Shown here piece after piece: positions 1 through 10,273 of a stretch of 64,000 nt of DNA; the stretch's first letter is position 1; every line of letters starts with the position of its first letter. The stretch comes from Cercophora sp. LCS_1 (Eukaryota; Ascomycota; Sordariomycetes; Sordariales; Lasiosphaeriaceae), in the NCBI GenBank assembly GCA_036250225.1, contig JAPZLL010000022.1, positions 310,001 through 374,000 of the forward strand, given 5' to 3'. The position numbers were made by a program, and so were the translations under genes. Under the pieces are notes generated by a model. The model was not told the origin of the DNA and did not search any database. It was given only the letters and a program-made list of their open reading frames with translations.

Positions 1-766
1 GCTGCCGCTGCCGGCGCTAAAACTAGCGCAACCGCAACAGCGGCTCAGGCCACAGCCACCGCGGCCGCCGGCGCCGGTGCCGGTGCCGGTGCCGCCGCCG
101 AGGAGGGCGAGGGGAATGAGGTCGAACAGCAGGCCCAGTTCGGTCAAATTGTTCAACTGGGCGGTGGCAACATCAAGACCGACACTCTGTTTCCCCCTGG
201 AACCAACGGTGTCTTTGAGGTCGAATTCCAGAACCAGCAGGGCCGCGCCATGCGCGTCACCGAGAACACAAACCCTGCTTCTCCACCTACCGGCTTCACG
301 GCTCTGGAGCCGGTGTCGTATCGTGTGGAGGTCCAAGGCAACACCCGCAACCTTACCCTCCAGAAGATTGACTACATCCTCAACGCCAACAGTGAGTTGC
401 CTGGCTGACAACACCCGCATGAATGGTCGCTAACATGGTCTAGATGCTCTCGACATCAGCCAAGGCCGTGTTGGCAAGCTCTGCACCGAGACCAACACCT
501 TTATCATCGATGGCGTTGGCGAGCTGGAGTTTGAGGCCGAGGAGAATGAGTTGACTCTCACCGTCGACAGCTTGGTTGGCGAGTGGGGCATCTTTGTTCC
601 CCAGGCTGCCGCTGCCGCCGGTGGTGGTGCTGCTGCAGGAAACGCCACGGGGGGTGCTACCGGGGGTGCCACCGGGGGCGCTACCGGAGGCGCCACTGGC
701 GGTGCTGCCAACAACAACGCCGCCATGAAGCAGCTCTTGGAGCAGCTCCTTGCGCTGCTTGGATAA
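1..766 (+). CDS. Ala/Gly-rich protein of unknown function, 3' part only
   Basis: The gene runs in from the left edge in frame 1, so the start is missing. Exon 1 ends at 391 and a 52-nt intron (392-443, GTGAGT donor, TAG acceptor, GCTAAC branch site near 429-434) joins it in phase to exon 2, which ends in TAA. The visible part begins with an Ala/Thr/Gly low-complexity stretch. A folded region of about 150 residues follows, containing GQIVQLGGGNIKTDTLFPPG, NTRNLTLQKIDYIL and GEWGIFVPQ. Next come about five Gly-Gly-Ala-Thr units and a short Leu-rich end (KQLLEQLLALLG). The folded part looks like a beta-rich secreted or cell-wall protein, but I do not recognise a named family and the signal peptide would lie outside the window. 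It converges on the AA8 gene, which also has Gly-Gly-Ala-Thr-Gly-Gly units near its C-terminus. Confidence 0.8.
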
Positions 767-1330
767 ACACCCTCGACAAGTCAACATCGATGATCCAACC
801 CGGTCACCGGTTTCTCCACACTGTACATAGACCTCGGGAGCTTTGGTTTTCTATTTCTTGGGGTGGCACGCATCGACAGGGCGTCTGGACGCATCAAGTA
901 GAGGGGTGTTGATGAACGGGGTGGTGGCATTTTTTATTCTCTGGACCCTTTTTGCCTTGTAAATACCAGTAAAAAAATCACATAAAATCCGGTCGGAGAA
1001 CCTCAGTTGCGAATATGTACAGTAGAGTAGATCTAGCGAGAGTTGTGGTGTGCCTTCTGCCAGCATCCTCACCACGGGACTGCACATCAGATGTGAGGGC
1101 ATCTTGGGTTTTGTCAACACGAGCAACACCTTGTTTCCTGTGAAATCAAGGGTCATAATACATTGTGGTTTGACCGCCACTGGTGATGGATACAGGGATG
1201 GAGATCATCTGAATATAGAAATCCCAATCCCCCATCTGAGCATACCTTACCTACAGATCCATCGCCTCCCGTCCAGGGCATCAATCACATTCAACTCTTC
1301 TTGGCGTCTGAGGTACCCTGAAAAAAAAAA

Positions 1331-1366
<36 letters not shown>

Positions 1367-2008
1367 CAACCTTGTGTATTGTCCCGCTTTCCGTTTCAAA
1401 AAAAAAAAAGGTCATATGAATGCAGCTCGGACAAAGTGGGATAGGTGCCTTAGCCATGCCAGTCCGTTTTCAATGCAATGACTCGAAGTGGGCCACCTTG
1501 TGCTCGACGTGGCGAAAAAAGGGGGCGGTTCGTTCGAGCAGGGTAGGGGGTGGCGGAGCGAGCGGCAGATGAGGCACGTTAGCGCACAAAAACGCATTGT
1601 TTTGGATGGACCCCTAGATCTGTTGCTCGGTTACTCTAGTGATTCCAGATTATCTTATCTGATGGTGGAGAGTGTCTAGGGTTGTGCCGATTCCTGGGAG
1701 GGTGCATAATCCATGACATAATCGCGAGAGTGAAGAAGCTGGTGCTTTGGCAGCATGTCTATCGTATATCAGTGGGATTGAAATATTGAATACCGTAAGA
1801 TTTGGGAGCAAGTGCAAAAGATCCAATGTTTTTATGGGGTATCGTGATCTATGATACATTCCCTCGTTGAGGTGAAAATGAAATATGTACAAATATGCGT
1901 ATGTACAAAACCCGGTTACATACAGGGGCCTTTTATTTTTGAAAGGGGAAGCAGGCAAGCTCAAGCTGTGACCTAGGCACCGGTGCCCGAAAGGGAAAGG
2001 AGAAGAAA
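767..2008. other. Convergent intergenic region, 3' flanks
   Basis: This 1.2 kb lies between two converging stop codons and must hold both 3' UTRs. The open frames here are short and run through A-runs and simple repeats. I see no gene, only the GAAA microsatellite listed separately. Confidence 0.6.
1321..1364. repeat. A12 run followed by a (GAAA)n microsatellite
   Basis: A run of twelve A residues passes directly into about eight GAAA tetranucleotides. It sits in the 3' flanking region between two converging genes, and a second A-run follows at about 1400-1410. Confidence 0.95.
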
Positions 2009-3028
2009 TCAGTCATCATCGCTGTCGTCGTCACTGTCGTCGTCGAACCGCCCACCGCCGGTCCCCGTTTGAGCACCGGCCTGGTTACCGCGGCCGCCTC
2101 CAATGACAGCTCCTCCGCCAACACGAGTCGTGTCCCCATTTCCTCCCCTGGTGCCTCCCGTAGCACCGCCGGTGGCACCACCTGGGGCAGCAGCGCCACC
2201 ACCGCCGCCACCAAAGAAATCATCGTCGTCATCATCATCTCTGTCGTCCCCGTCGTCACCGCTGTCCTCATCCCCGCTACCGGCGTTCGGATCAAAAGCC
2301 TGGGCACCAGCACTGGGCTGTAGTGGTGCCCCTGCCAACGCCGCCCATGTGTCAAACTCGGCGTTCCTAGCCGCAGCGAGGTTCGCCCTGAAGTCACCAA
2401 AGCCGCTGTTGTGGAAGCCGAGGATTCCGTTTGAGCTTGCTGCATTCCTCACGGGTGAACTCGCCAGTGCCCAGCCCATCTCGGCTTGCCCAGCAGTCCT
2501 GCTTGCGCCCAGACCAAGCGAATCGTCGAGACACCCTTCGCACAAAAAGGTGAAGGTCAAAAATGTGTTGTTGACCGACGTTCCCGTGGCGATGGGCCGA
2601 ACAGCAAAATTTCCCGTCACCTCAGGTGGATTGTCATCCTCATTGAAGGCTTGACGCAGCGATGCGACGACGTTGCCGGCACCGTCGGACCAGCACGCCA
2701 TCAGCAAAGGACCCTCCATATCGCCCGTGAGAGAGAAGCCACCATAGCCGTTACCATTGTTGAGAGGAAAGGAAAGTTGGCCGATGAACGAGTTTGACGG
2801 ATTTGTAGGGAGGGCGACTCCGAACCCGAAGTTTGTGCGGGCGCCGAAGAAGCGTTGGAACTGGATACCGGTTGCTTGGTCTGTGAAGGCGGACGTCTGG
2901 GCGGCGGCCGGGGTGGAGAGGGCGAGGCCGAGGCCGAGGAGGAGACCGCGGCTGTTGCGATGGCTGATGCGAGGGGGTGATCGACACGCCACTCGGGGGC
3001 GGGTTGTCTGTGTGTGCTGGCGGGCCAT
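2009..3028 (-). CDS. Secreted AA8 (CDH-type cytochrome b) domain protein with Gly/Asp-rich tail
   Basis: A 339-residue single-exon protein. Residues about 29-43 form a hydrophobic segment ending in Ala (LLLGLGLALSTPAAA), consistent with a secretion signal after an unusually long basic N-terminus. The next 180 or so residues resemble the haem domain of cellobiose dehydrogenase. Visible matches are FGFGVALPTNPSNSFIGQL, SLTGDMEGPLLMACW with a candidate Met haem ligand, a paired-cysteine CEGC, and GILGFHNSGFGDF with a candidate His ligand. No flavin dehydrogenase domain or cellulose-binding module follows. The tail has long Asp runs, Gly-Gly-Ala-Thr units and a final DDDSDDDSDDD. The family binds b-type haem and transfers electrons, for example to copper monooxygenases; a role here is inferred. 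The first ATG is used; an extra 5' exon cannot be excluded. Confidence 0.8.
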   Translation of the reverse strand: MARQHTQTTRPRVACRSPPRISHRNSRGLLLGLGLALSTPAAAQTSAFTDQATGIQFQRFFGARTNFGFGVALPTNPSNSFIGQLSFPLNNGNGYGGFSLTGDMEGPLLMACWSDGAGNVVASLRQAFNEDDNPPEVTGNFAVRPIATGTSVNNTFLTFTFLCEGCLDDSLGLGASRTAGQAEMGWALASSPVRNAASSNGILGFHNSGFGDFRANLAAARNAEFDTWAALAGAPLQPSAGAQAFDPNAGSGDEDSGDDGDDRDDDDDDDFFGGGGGGAAAPGGATGGATGGTRGGNGDTTRVGGGAVIGGGRGNQAGAQTGTGGGRFDDDSDDDSDDD

Positions 3029-5049
3029 CTTTGTTGGCGTTGGAGAGCGCTGAAAAGGGAGAAAACCTCAAGTTCCCGTGTGGACTGAGCCGATATCCAG
3101 TATGGCGTGAAGTGAAAAGAAACGCAAGGTATGATACAGAAACGAAGAGAAGCTCCTGAGCCAGTCAAGGGATGATGGGGAAACACCGCGATGACTTGAT
3201 GGTGATGGAAAGGATCGACATTATGAGAGGGCTGGCCGATGTTTATACACTTACTCACGCCGCTCAGCTCTGAGTGCGCAGCATCGTGAACCGGTGTTAG
3301 TCCTACCGCTGTGTGGGTAATCAGACCACAAACTAACTAGTAGACAACTTGAACGGCTTCAACAACCGCTTGAGGAATGAATATGGGTTTCATGGTGCTG
3401 GGCGCAGAGACATGATACGGGCGAAGCAATACCAAGAAGAGTGTAAAGTCTCACCAGTTCCCACAGCCCCGGTGTGACCCGTTGGAATCTGGGGAAACAG
3501 GGAAGACCAGCCGAATCAACCGCTTGTCGCCGAGATGCCACTGCCACTGCCACGGCGGCAGAGGCGAGCAGGCACTCTTGGCCATGTTGGCGGGCACAGA
3601 CGTGCAACTCAAGACGACGTCGAGGCGCCATGTTTGAGGCTTCATCCTATGTTGGTCGCAGAGATGGGCGACCGGGTTTCGACGATCTTGAAGGATTAAG
3701 TTGACGGGCGTGTGGATTATCTCGACGCGCCACTCGAGGATCACTATGTGTTGGTGCGTCGTTGTGGAGGTGTTGCGGCTGGAGAGGCAAGTTCGACCGA
3801 GTGGCCGCTTGGCAACCAACCCAATGGGGTGGTTGGCCGGACCAGCATTTGCATTGTCGCCTACTGAGATACGCTGTCTGCTTGGCATGGTAATTCTTAC
3901 CACGCCTCGTTTGGCGCGCGATATGGGAATTGCCAAGAATATGGTTGTGAATGGGGTTCAGGGGTAGCAAATGCGGTTTTTGGGAAGCCGTCCTGCGACA
4001 GCTTGGCGCCGTCTATACTTGCCAGAGTCCTGGTTTTGAGCCGCTCGGCTCCTCTTCCCCAATTTTTTTCTCCCGATGCCCGAAAGGCTAGGGGCACACA
4101 ACCGTCGTATTGCATCGCCGTTCTTTCCCTGGGATTGCGAGTACTTCAGCAATAACGGTCATCCTGTTCCCAGGTCGTTGACATGTGGTTTATCTCAACG
4201 GCGGCCACATCGAAGTCGTATTCTCCTTCCAAACAGCGCTCAAGTTGTGTCAATATTCCGGCAAGTGTTTCCGTTGCGAGCGAAGAAAAAATAGCAGCAA
4301 AATCAACCATCAAACAATTGCGGGAAGGCGATCCTAAGGGACGGCAAAATCGGCAACTGGTCGTGCGCTCACTGTGACTGACGTTGTTGCTTGGCGGTGC
4401 GGCTCTCTGGCCGCCAGGGGAATAAGCCCCACTGCCTCTGCCGCAGCTTTGGTTTCTCCCCCCTGTCCTCCCACTGCTCATCAGCTTGATCGCCCGTAGC
4501 CCCCTCACCAATCGCCAGGCTTTCCCCAGCGACCACATCGCAGTCAATGCCTGGAGGTCGAGAAAGCTTGGTTTGCCTTGGCTTGCGCCGAGCTTGGCAG
4601 TAGGTCCTCCGTCTCACCATGAGGACGTTTCATGCACCAGCACCGGGCCTTTTGAGGGCTGCTGAGGGGTGACGACGGCTATGGTTGGGCCTCGGCTTCA
4701 CCCTGCCGATCGTCCTCCTCGGACGGTGTAGCAGAGCCGGGACTGTGCGCTCTTGTAAAAACATGGACCGCCGCTCTCTCTTGTTGTCGTGATTCCCTTT
4801 CTCCCGCTTGGCAACCTCGTGGCTGAGAAGATCATTCTCACCGTCCCGTTTCCTTCTTTCCTTTCTCTCTTGGCTTGGGAAGAGGCAGCTGGTTCTGCAG
4901 GTTTTCTTGTCTTTTTTTTCCCTCTTAGACTTCTCTTCTCTTTCGTTCTCAATTTGGATCGACGCCGGTAGTCTTGCAAATGACGATATAGTTTCAGGTC
5001 AGGACGACGGTTGAGCCCCGACGGAGGAACACGCCACCTGTCGACAACC
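3029..5049. other. Divergent intergenic region, about 2 kb
   Basis: This region holds the promoters of the AA8 gene (leftward) and of the membrane protein gene (rightward). The last 200 bases before the rightward gene are rich in C/T (about 4850-4940), which is common just upstream of fungal transcription starts. The open frames here have no recognisable protein features. Confidence 0.5.
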
Positions 5050-6892
5050 ATGAGGACCACAGCACCCTCGACTCGCCGGCGGAATGCCGCCTGGCTGAGA
5101 CACAACCGACGATGGCTTGCCCAGAAGCGCGATGACGATTCCGACGGGTTCGCATCTGGAGAGGATGCCGGGTTTGATTCGGGCTTCGATTCCGGCGACG
5201 ACTTGGATGATGGCTTCGTGCCGCAAGCCAGGCCGGTTCGACCCGCTCCCACTGCTGTCTTGGCACGTCCAACAGTAGGCGCTGCATTAGGGGCTGCAAC
5301 TGGTATTGCTGGACTGCCGCAGGTCAACAGAGTGGTATCACCTATACCGATTGCGCCGGCAGCGACTCAACGGGCGCCAAACAATGTGGTGGCGCCTATA
5401 CCGATTACCCCAGGAGTGACATTGGGCGCCGCTGAAGACGGAGACGACAGCGATTCAGTCTCGGATGGTATCAGTTCTGGCATCGAGTCTGCATCCGGAG
5501 ACGAGTTCTCTGAGGACGAGCAACCGCCAGCTGCTGCCCCAGTCATACAACCACCCCCAGCTGCTACTTCAACCATACAGCCACCGCCAGCTGCACCGCC
5601 GGTTGAGCGAACGTCAACTAATATCCCGGGCGGCGTCGTTCCCCCAGTCGCCACAACAGCCCCGGCACCTCCCGCCTTTCAACCTCCTCTTGCGGCGCCG
5701 CCTGACGCAGCTCCGGTTGCCCCAGCCCCTACGACTACTACTGCTCCGGCTCCTCCATCTACCACAGCGGTGGAGGCGGCCCCTGTTCTGGCGCCTGCCG
5801 AACCCGGCGGCACCACGTCTTCGAGCTCATCTTCATCTTCAGCCTTGACGACTTTATCCAGCCCATCCTCGACTGGAGCGGCAGTGCCGGTTGTCACGCA
5901 GACATCAAGCGCCAATTCAGCAACGCTCCCACCAACCCAGACTTTGCCTGGTCTTCCGACAACAAGTGCGGGCGTGCCCGACCTATCGACAACACTGGCA
6001 CCTGTTTTGCCTGACTCGCCGCCTCCGGCGTCAGACGTTATTGCACCCCCATCGACAACAGCATTTGGTGGCGCTCTCCCTGAGTCTAACGGGAATGCCT
6101 TGGGATCCGTGACTGAAGAGCAGAACAGCGTGAATGCTGGCGCCGCCGCCGGCATAGTGATTGGCGTTCTCGGTGAGCTTAGGCGACACTAGTTAGAATA
6201 TTCGATAGCTAACATTCTTGACAGCATTGATCGGCATTTTTATTGGTGCTGGGTTCTTGTGGAGAAAGTTCCGTAATAACGGCAAGAGTCAGAGTTTCCT
6301 GTCGGATTTGCCCGTCTTCAACCGCAGGATAGACAAGGACGATGGCTCAGCCATGTCAATCAACGAAAAGGACACGATCCCGATTCTTCCACCTCCTTCT
6401 CTGGGAGCTAAAAAGACCAACTCGGAGATGATGGATGATTTGATGCAGGCGACGTTCAAGGCAGAAAATGGCGGCATGGATTCTCGGCCGGGCAGCTATG
6501 GACAGATGGCACAGCCACAACCGGATTTTATGAACGAGACAACGTACACAGCCCTCGCGGGACCACCAACGCCTGTTGCGGTGCCGAGACCAGGGGACCG
6601 TCGTTCAAAGCCCGTCATCCAGTGGCTTGACAATGTGCGGACACCATCGCAAGCGCCGAGCACTCCAGGTTCCACAATCTGGCCCGCTCCGGACTACCCT
6701 CCCATGCCACCACCGCCAGCGCAAGCGCGGGGACCGCCAGATCCATTCCAGCAAGCCCAGCAAGGTATCCCAGTGGGAAGGCCGCCGGCTGACCAGTTCA
6801 TGCCTCCGGCACCACCCTTCCGGAACGACCAACGATACACTCAAACCACAACCACCACAGCTACCAGCAGCAGCGAGGTTTGGTATGGTTGA
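5050..6892 (+). CDS. Pro/Ser/Thr-rich single-pass membrane protein
   Basis: Two exons (5050-6172 and 6225-6892) joined across a 52-nt intron in phase give 596 residues. The N-terminus is basic (ATG then RTTAPSTRRRNAAWLRH) and has no clear signal peptide. Acidic repeats follow (GFDSGFDSGDD), then a long mucin-like region rich in Pro, Ala, Thr and Ser, with repeated PIPIxP and IQPPPAA units and a Ser run. One transmembrane helix, AAAGIVIGVLALIGIFIGA, is split by the intron and is followed by basic FLWRKFRNN. A Pro-rich cytoplasmic tail of about 200 residues ends in VWYG. The layout resembles fungal cell-wall stress sensors or mucin-type anchors but lacks a WSC domain. The open frame extends upstream to 5011 only through a TTG, so ATG 5050 was chosen. 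Confidence 0.75.
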
Positions 6893-7474
6893 TGAGACAC
6901 CTACATGATATTCTTTTCAATTGGGCAATTCGGGCGGCGTGTCTAGGCCATTGTATAATCTAGGTTGAATGACGAGCGGGTGCTTCTGGGTGTTGTCAAG
7001 CCAGTCGGGAGACGAGCAAGCAAGCAACAACGTGGATGATATCATACTGTATCTATTTAGCTAGACAGCTGGGCTCGGTCCTTTTATTGTTCACATACAA
7101 GTCGTTCTTCACAGCCCAGTCCCATTGCCATTCCGTGCCGTGGCTCCAACGTGTTTAGCCCTCTCGCAAGAGACGGCAGGCTCCAATCTCCATCGGAAAG
7201 AGCACGCGGCCAGCACTCCTCCCTGCGGTTTGCCCCTGGCTCCTGCCGTGGGTATCTGATGGGCGGGCTCCTTGAATGCGATCCGCGGGCTCGCTTTGAT
7301 CTTGCCTTGTTTCGTCATGGCTCTGCTGAAGACGGGATAAACGATGAGGATTACTCTACAGAGGCCACCGAGGAATTTGAACGCGAGTCAACGTTGGAGG
7401 AGGAAGAGGACAACGTCGAGTAAGGCGGATCATCTTGACAGTCCTTAGAATACTCCTGATAATAAACAATACCC
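6893..7474. other. Convergent 3' flank with one small acidic ORF
   Basis: Between the converging stops there is one short rightward frame of interest, starting at an ATG at 7258 and ending at 7423 (about 54 residues). It has a strongly acidic end (TEATEEFERESTLEEEEDNVE in two parts: TEATEEFERESTL and EEEEDNVE). It lies antisense to the GST 3' flank. No other coding signal is seen. Confidence 0.4.
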
Positions 7475-8308
7475 CTAAGGTAAACTCCTCCCCTGTCGCG
7501 TCGCCTGCCCAACCTCGGACTGGGTCGTGTCGTCGGCATAGCGCTGATACGCCTTGATATACTCTGCGTCCTCGCTCCAAGTATCACTCACACTTTTCCT
7601 CTCCTCAGCCGCCTTGTACCACGTCTCCCACCGTGCCCAAACCTCTTCATCCTCCTCCCTCTCGCCCTTCTTCGGAATACCCACGCCGCCCACCTTATAA
7701 TGATCAATCAACCACAACCTCCTCGCCCACGGCACCAGCATGACATCGACCAACCCGAACCTCTCCCCCATAAACCACGGCCCTCCATCCCCACTCATCT
7801 CCCGCGCCAAAGATTTGATACTCTTCAAAAACTCGTGTCGCATCTTATTTCGTCCCTCTGAATCTCCATTATACTGTAACAGCCGATAAAAACCCGGTAC
7901 CACACGCGAACTCACGTGGTCCGCCCACAATCTACACCTCGCCCGCTCGTAGACATCGTCGGGGAGTAATCTCCCGTATCCATCGTCGGGGAAGGCTTCG
8001 TCGAGGTATTCACATAGGACTGTGCTTTCGTATAACGGTTTGAGCTGTTGGGAACCGGTGGCCGGGACAGCCAACGTAGGAACCAACCCGCGTGGATTCA
8101 GAGCTAAGAACGAAGGGGATTTGTGGTAGGGGTTGATTTCAATGTATTGGTAGGGGATGGCCTTTTCTTCGAGCACGATCCAGACGCGTTGGACAAACGG
8201 GCAGAACCAGCTGCCGTACAGCTTGAGAGGGTGAGGGGTGCTGTGGGATTGCGCGAGGGCGAGGGCGGGGCCGGTTGCGGAGGGGGTGAGGGTTGTGTCT
8301 TGGGACAT
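7475..8308 (-). CDS. Omega-like glutathione S-transferase
   Basis: A single-exon protein of 277 residues. After a short Ser/Thr/Ala-rich leader, the thioredoxin-fold domain starts at about residue 27 with KLYGSWFCPFVQRVWIVLEE. Cys36 sits where omega-class enzymes have the catalytic cysteine. NPRGLVPTL and LYESTVLCEYLDEAF are the cis-proline and glutathione-binding (ESxxI-like) segments. An all-helical C-terminal domain follows, with FMGERFGLVDVMLVPWARRL. The family carries out glutathione-dependent thiol transfer, dehydroascorbate reduction and reductive deglutathionylation; the substrate here is unknown. It is transcribed away from the BTB gene, with which it shares an approximately 580-bp divergent promoter region. 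Confidence 0.88.
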   Translation of the reverse strand: MSQDTTLTPSATGPALALAQSHSTPHPLKLYGSWFCPFVQRVWIVLEEKAIPYQYIEINPYHKSPSFLALNPRGLVPTLAVPATGSQQLKPLYESTVLCEYLDEAFPDDGYGRLLPDDVYERARCRLWADHVSSRVVPGFYRLLQYNGDSEGRNKMRHEFLKSIKSLAREMSGDGGPWFMGERFGLVDVMLVPWARRLWLIDHYKVGGVGIPKKGEREEDEEVWARWETWYKAAEERKSVSDTWSEDAEYIKAYQRYADDTTQSEVGQATRQGRSLP

Positions 8309-8889
8309 TTTGTGGGTTGTAATTTGGGGATGGGATGGGGCAGTGTGGCGATGGGGAAGGTGATGGGATTGTTGGGTGAGATGGTGGATGAGATGGGGTG
8401 GTGAAGTGGATTGGTGGTGGTGTCGATGACGTCGTCATAAAGCGCGGGCAATATGGTGGGGTAGTGACAGGGCTGGCTTCGGTGGTTGTATTGTTGACGA
8501 TGCTATTGTGCAAGCACATGCTTCGATATCAAGAGGGTTGCGGCGCATCTTGATCATTGAAATTCTCCATTTTCTCTTTCGTCGTATGTGTTTTTAGGGC
8601 CTTTCTGGGTGCTGTGGTGGATAATTCGCAATGATTCCTGTTGGTGGTCATCAAGGTGCGCAAAAGCAACTATCGGGGAGATTATGCTCGTTGGCACTGA
8701 GGGCGCGAAATGAAACGCGACGGCGCGTCTGTTGGTTCCTGCCCGTCCTCGGCGCCGCATGTTCACATCCCAACTTCACCATCTGTTCCTCGATACAAAA
8801 TACTCTGTTTCGAGTCACTGTGTTCGACGATCCTTAACTTGGTCGACTACAATACCCCTACGGATTGAATCAGCCTTCAACTCGCCAAG
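8309..8889. other. Divergent promoter region GST / BTB gene
   Basis: The stretch just upstream of the GST start (about 8310-8400) is G-rich on the plus strand and hence C/A-rich on the coding strand, with GGGATGG-like repeats. No ORF here looks coding and no clear TATA box was seen. Confidence 0.5.
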
Positions 8890-9923
8890 ATGGTCAGATC
8901 CGCAGCCAGGGCGAACAAGCGCAAGAGAGCAGAAGAGGAGGCATCCACAGAGATCGAAATCCAGCCAAAAAGGGTTGCCGCCCATGATGAGCTAGTCACT
9001 TCTCTTCGAGAGTATGCTTGGTGTTTCGATCACAAGCGGACTGCACCCTGACGAATGCATCTAGGATCTACGCAACAGGAAGGTTCTCCGACTTCACCGT
9101 AACATGCGGCGACAAGACATACAAGGTGCACAAGGTGGTGATGGCTCGGTCACCCTTTTTCGATGCAATCTTCCGAAGTAACTTCAAGGTATGATAGCCC
9201 GGATGTCCCAAGTAATGGTCCAATTTAACTTGGTTGTAGGAGGCGCAAGAGAACCTGGTCGACCTCCCCGAAGACGATCCGGCGATCCTCGACCTGTTGA
9301 TGGAATACCTCTACAATCTGGACTACCCCGCTTGCCCCGAGGAACTTCAAGATACCGAACTTGTTCTCCACGCCAAAGTGTACGCCTTGGCCGAGAAGTA
9401 CATGCTCAACGGGCTGAAGGACATAGCGAGGCAAAAGTTCCTTGCCCGATTCGATCTCGGCGTCTCCATACCACACCTCGTCGAGGCTATGAAGGAAGTT
9501 TATACAACAACCGTCGACACGGATCGGGGCCTGCGCGACGCCATCCTAGAGGGCTTTGGACACCACCAGACCCATCTCAATATGCTGTTAGATCACAATA
9601 TCGTGGTCGAGGGTATGAAGGAGGTCAAGGACTTTGCCCACGAACTCCTTATGTGGAGACACAAAAAGTGCAAAGAGCAGAAGATTGCCAAAGACGCCCA
9701 GGTCCGAGTCCGAGCTAGAAACCGGGAAGCACAACGCTTGAACGCCCAGAATCGCTCAAGCGGCCCACCACACACCGTGGCCCGGGGTGTGCGGCCTCCA
9801 AGAGTTGTATACCAGCCTCACCTAGACTCCATGTCTGATGATTCTGATTCGATGTTGGACTCGGAATCAGATTCTGACATTACCTCTGACTCAGATTCCG
9901 ATTCTGATTCCGACTCTGATTGA
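8890..9923 (+). CDS. BTB/POZ domain protein with Ser-Asp repeat tail
   Basis: Three exons (8890-9011, 9065-9188, 9240-9923) join in phase to give 309 residues; the introns are 53 and 51 nt. The N-terminus is basic (RANKRKRAEEE and IQPKR), a likely nuclear localisation signal. The BTB domain starts near residue 40 with FSDFTVTCGDKTYKVHKVVM, continues ARSPFFDAIFRSNFKEAQEN and LVDLPEDDPAILDLLMEYLY, and ends in helices (LHAKVYALAEKYMLNGLKD). The C-terminus is basic and then switches to a Ser-Asp repeat of about 30 residues. Fungal BTB proteins of this type often act as Cullin-3 adaptors or transcription co-factors; the partner is not predictable. The stop is only 91 bp from the stop of the converging small gene. 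Confidence 0.88.
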
Positions 9924-10014
9924 GCGCAACGCCATGAGTGCACAATACCGAGGAGAATGGAGTCTGGCCAACTGCTTCGGGACATGGGTTTGTATAATTA
10001 TTGTATACTAATGT

Positions 10015-10273
10015 TTAGTTGGTGCTAGAACGGCCTCCTTGGTCCTGGCCTTCGCTCTTTCCACCACTTGCCGGAGCGCTTTGCAGCCCGGCGCCCTTCT
10101 CGTGCTGGGGGAGGGGTGCCGTCTTGTCGGCACGGTCAACGTGCGTGGACTGCAGCAAAAATAAGTAGAGGTCCTTTATGTATACCTTGATGGGTCTCGG
10201 GGTAGAACGCGGTACTCACCTTTTCGGGGCCGGCGCCGTGGATGATGTTGCTAGTGGACTCGGACTCGGGCAT
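10015..10273 (-). CDS. Small hydrophilic protein, 62 residues
   Basis: Two exons on the minus strand (10220-10273 and 10015-10149) flank a 70-nt intron with a GTGAGT donor and a CTGCAG acceptor. The join keeps frame and gives 62 residues starting MPESESTSNIIHGAGPEK and ending GGKSEGQDQGGRSSTN. The protein is hydrophilic, rich in Gly, Ser, Glu, Lys and Gln, with no cysteine and no membrane segment. It is probably disordered. I cannot assign a function. Evidence for being real is the clean splice pair, the use of ATG, and frame preservation in GC-rich, coding-like sequence. Confidence 0.6.
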
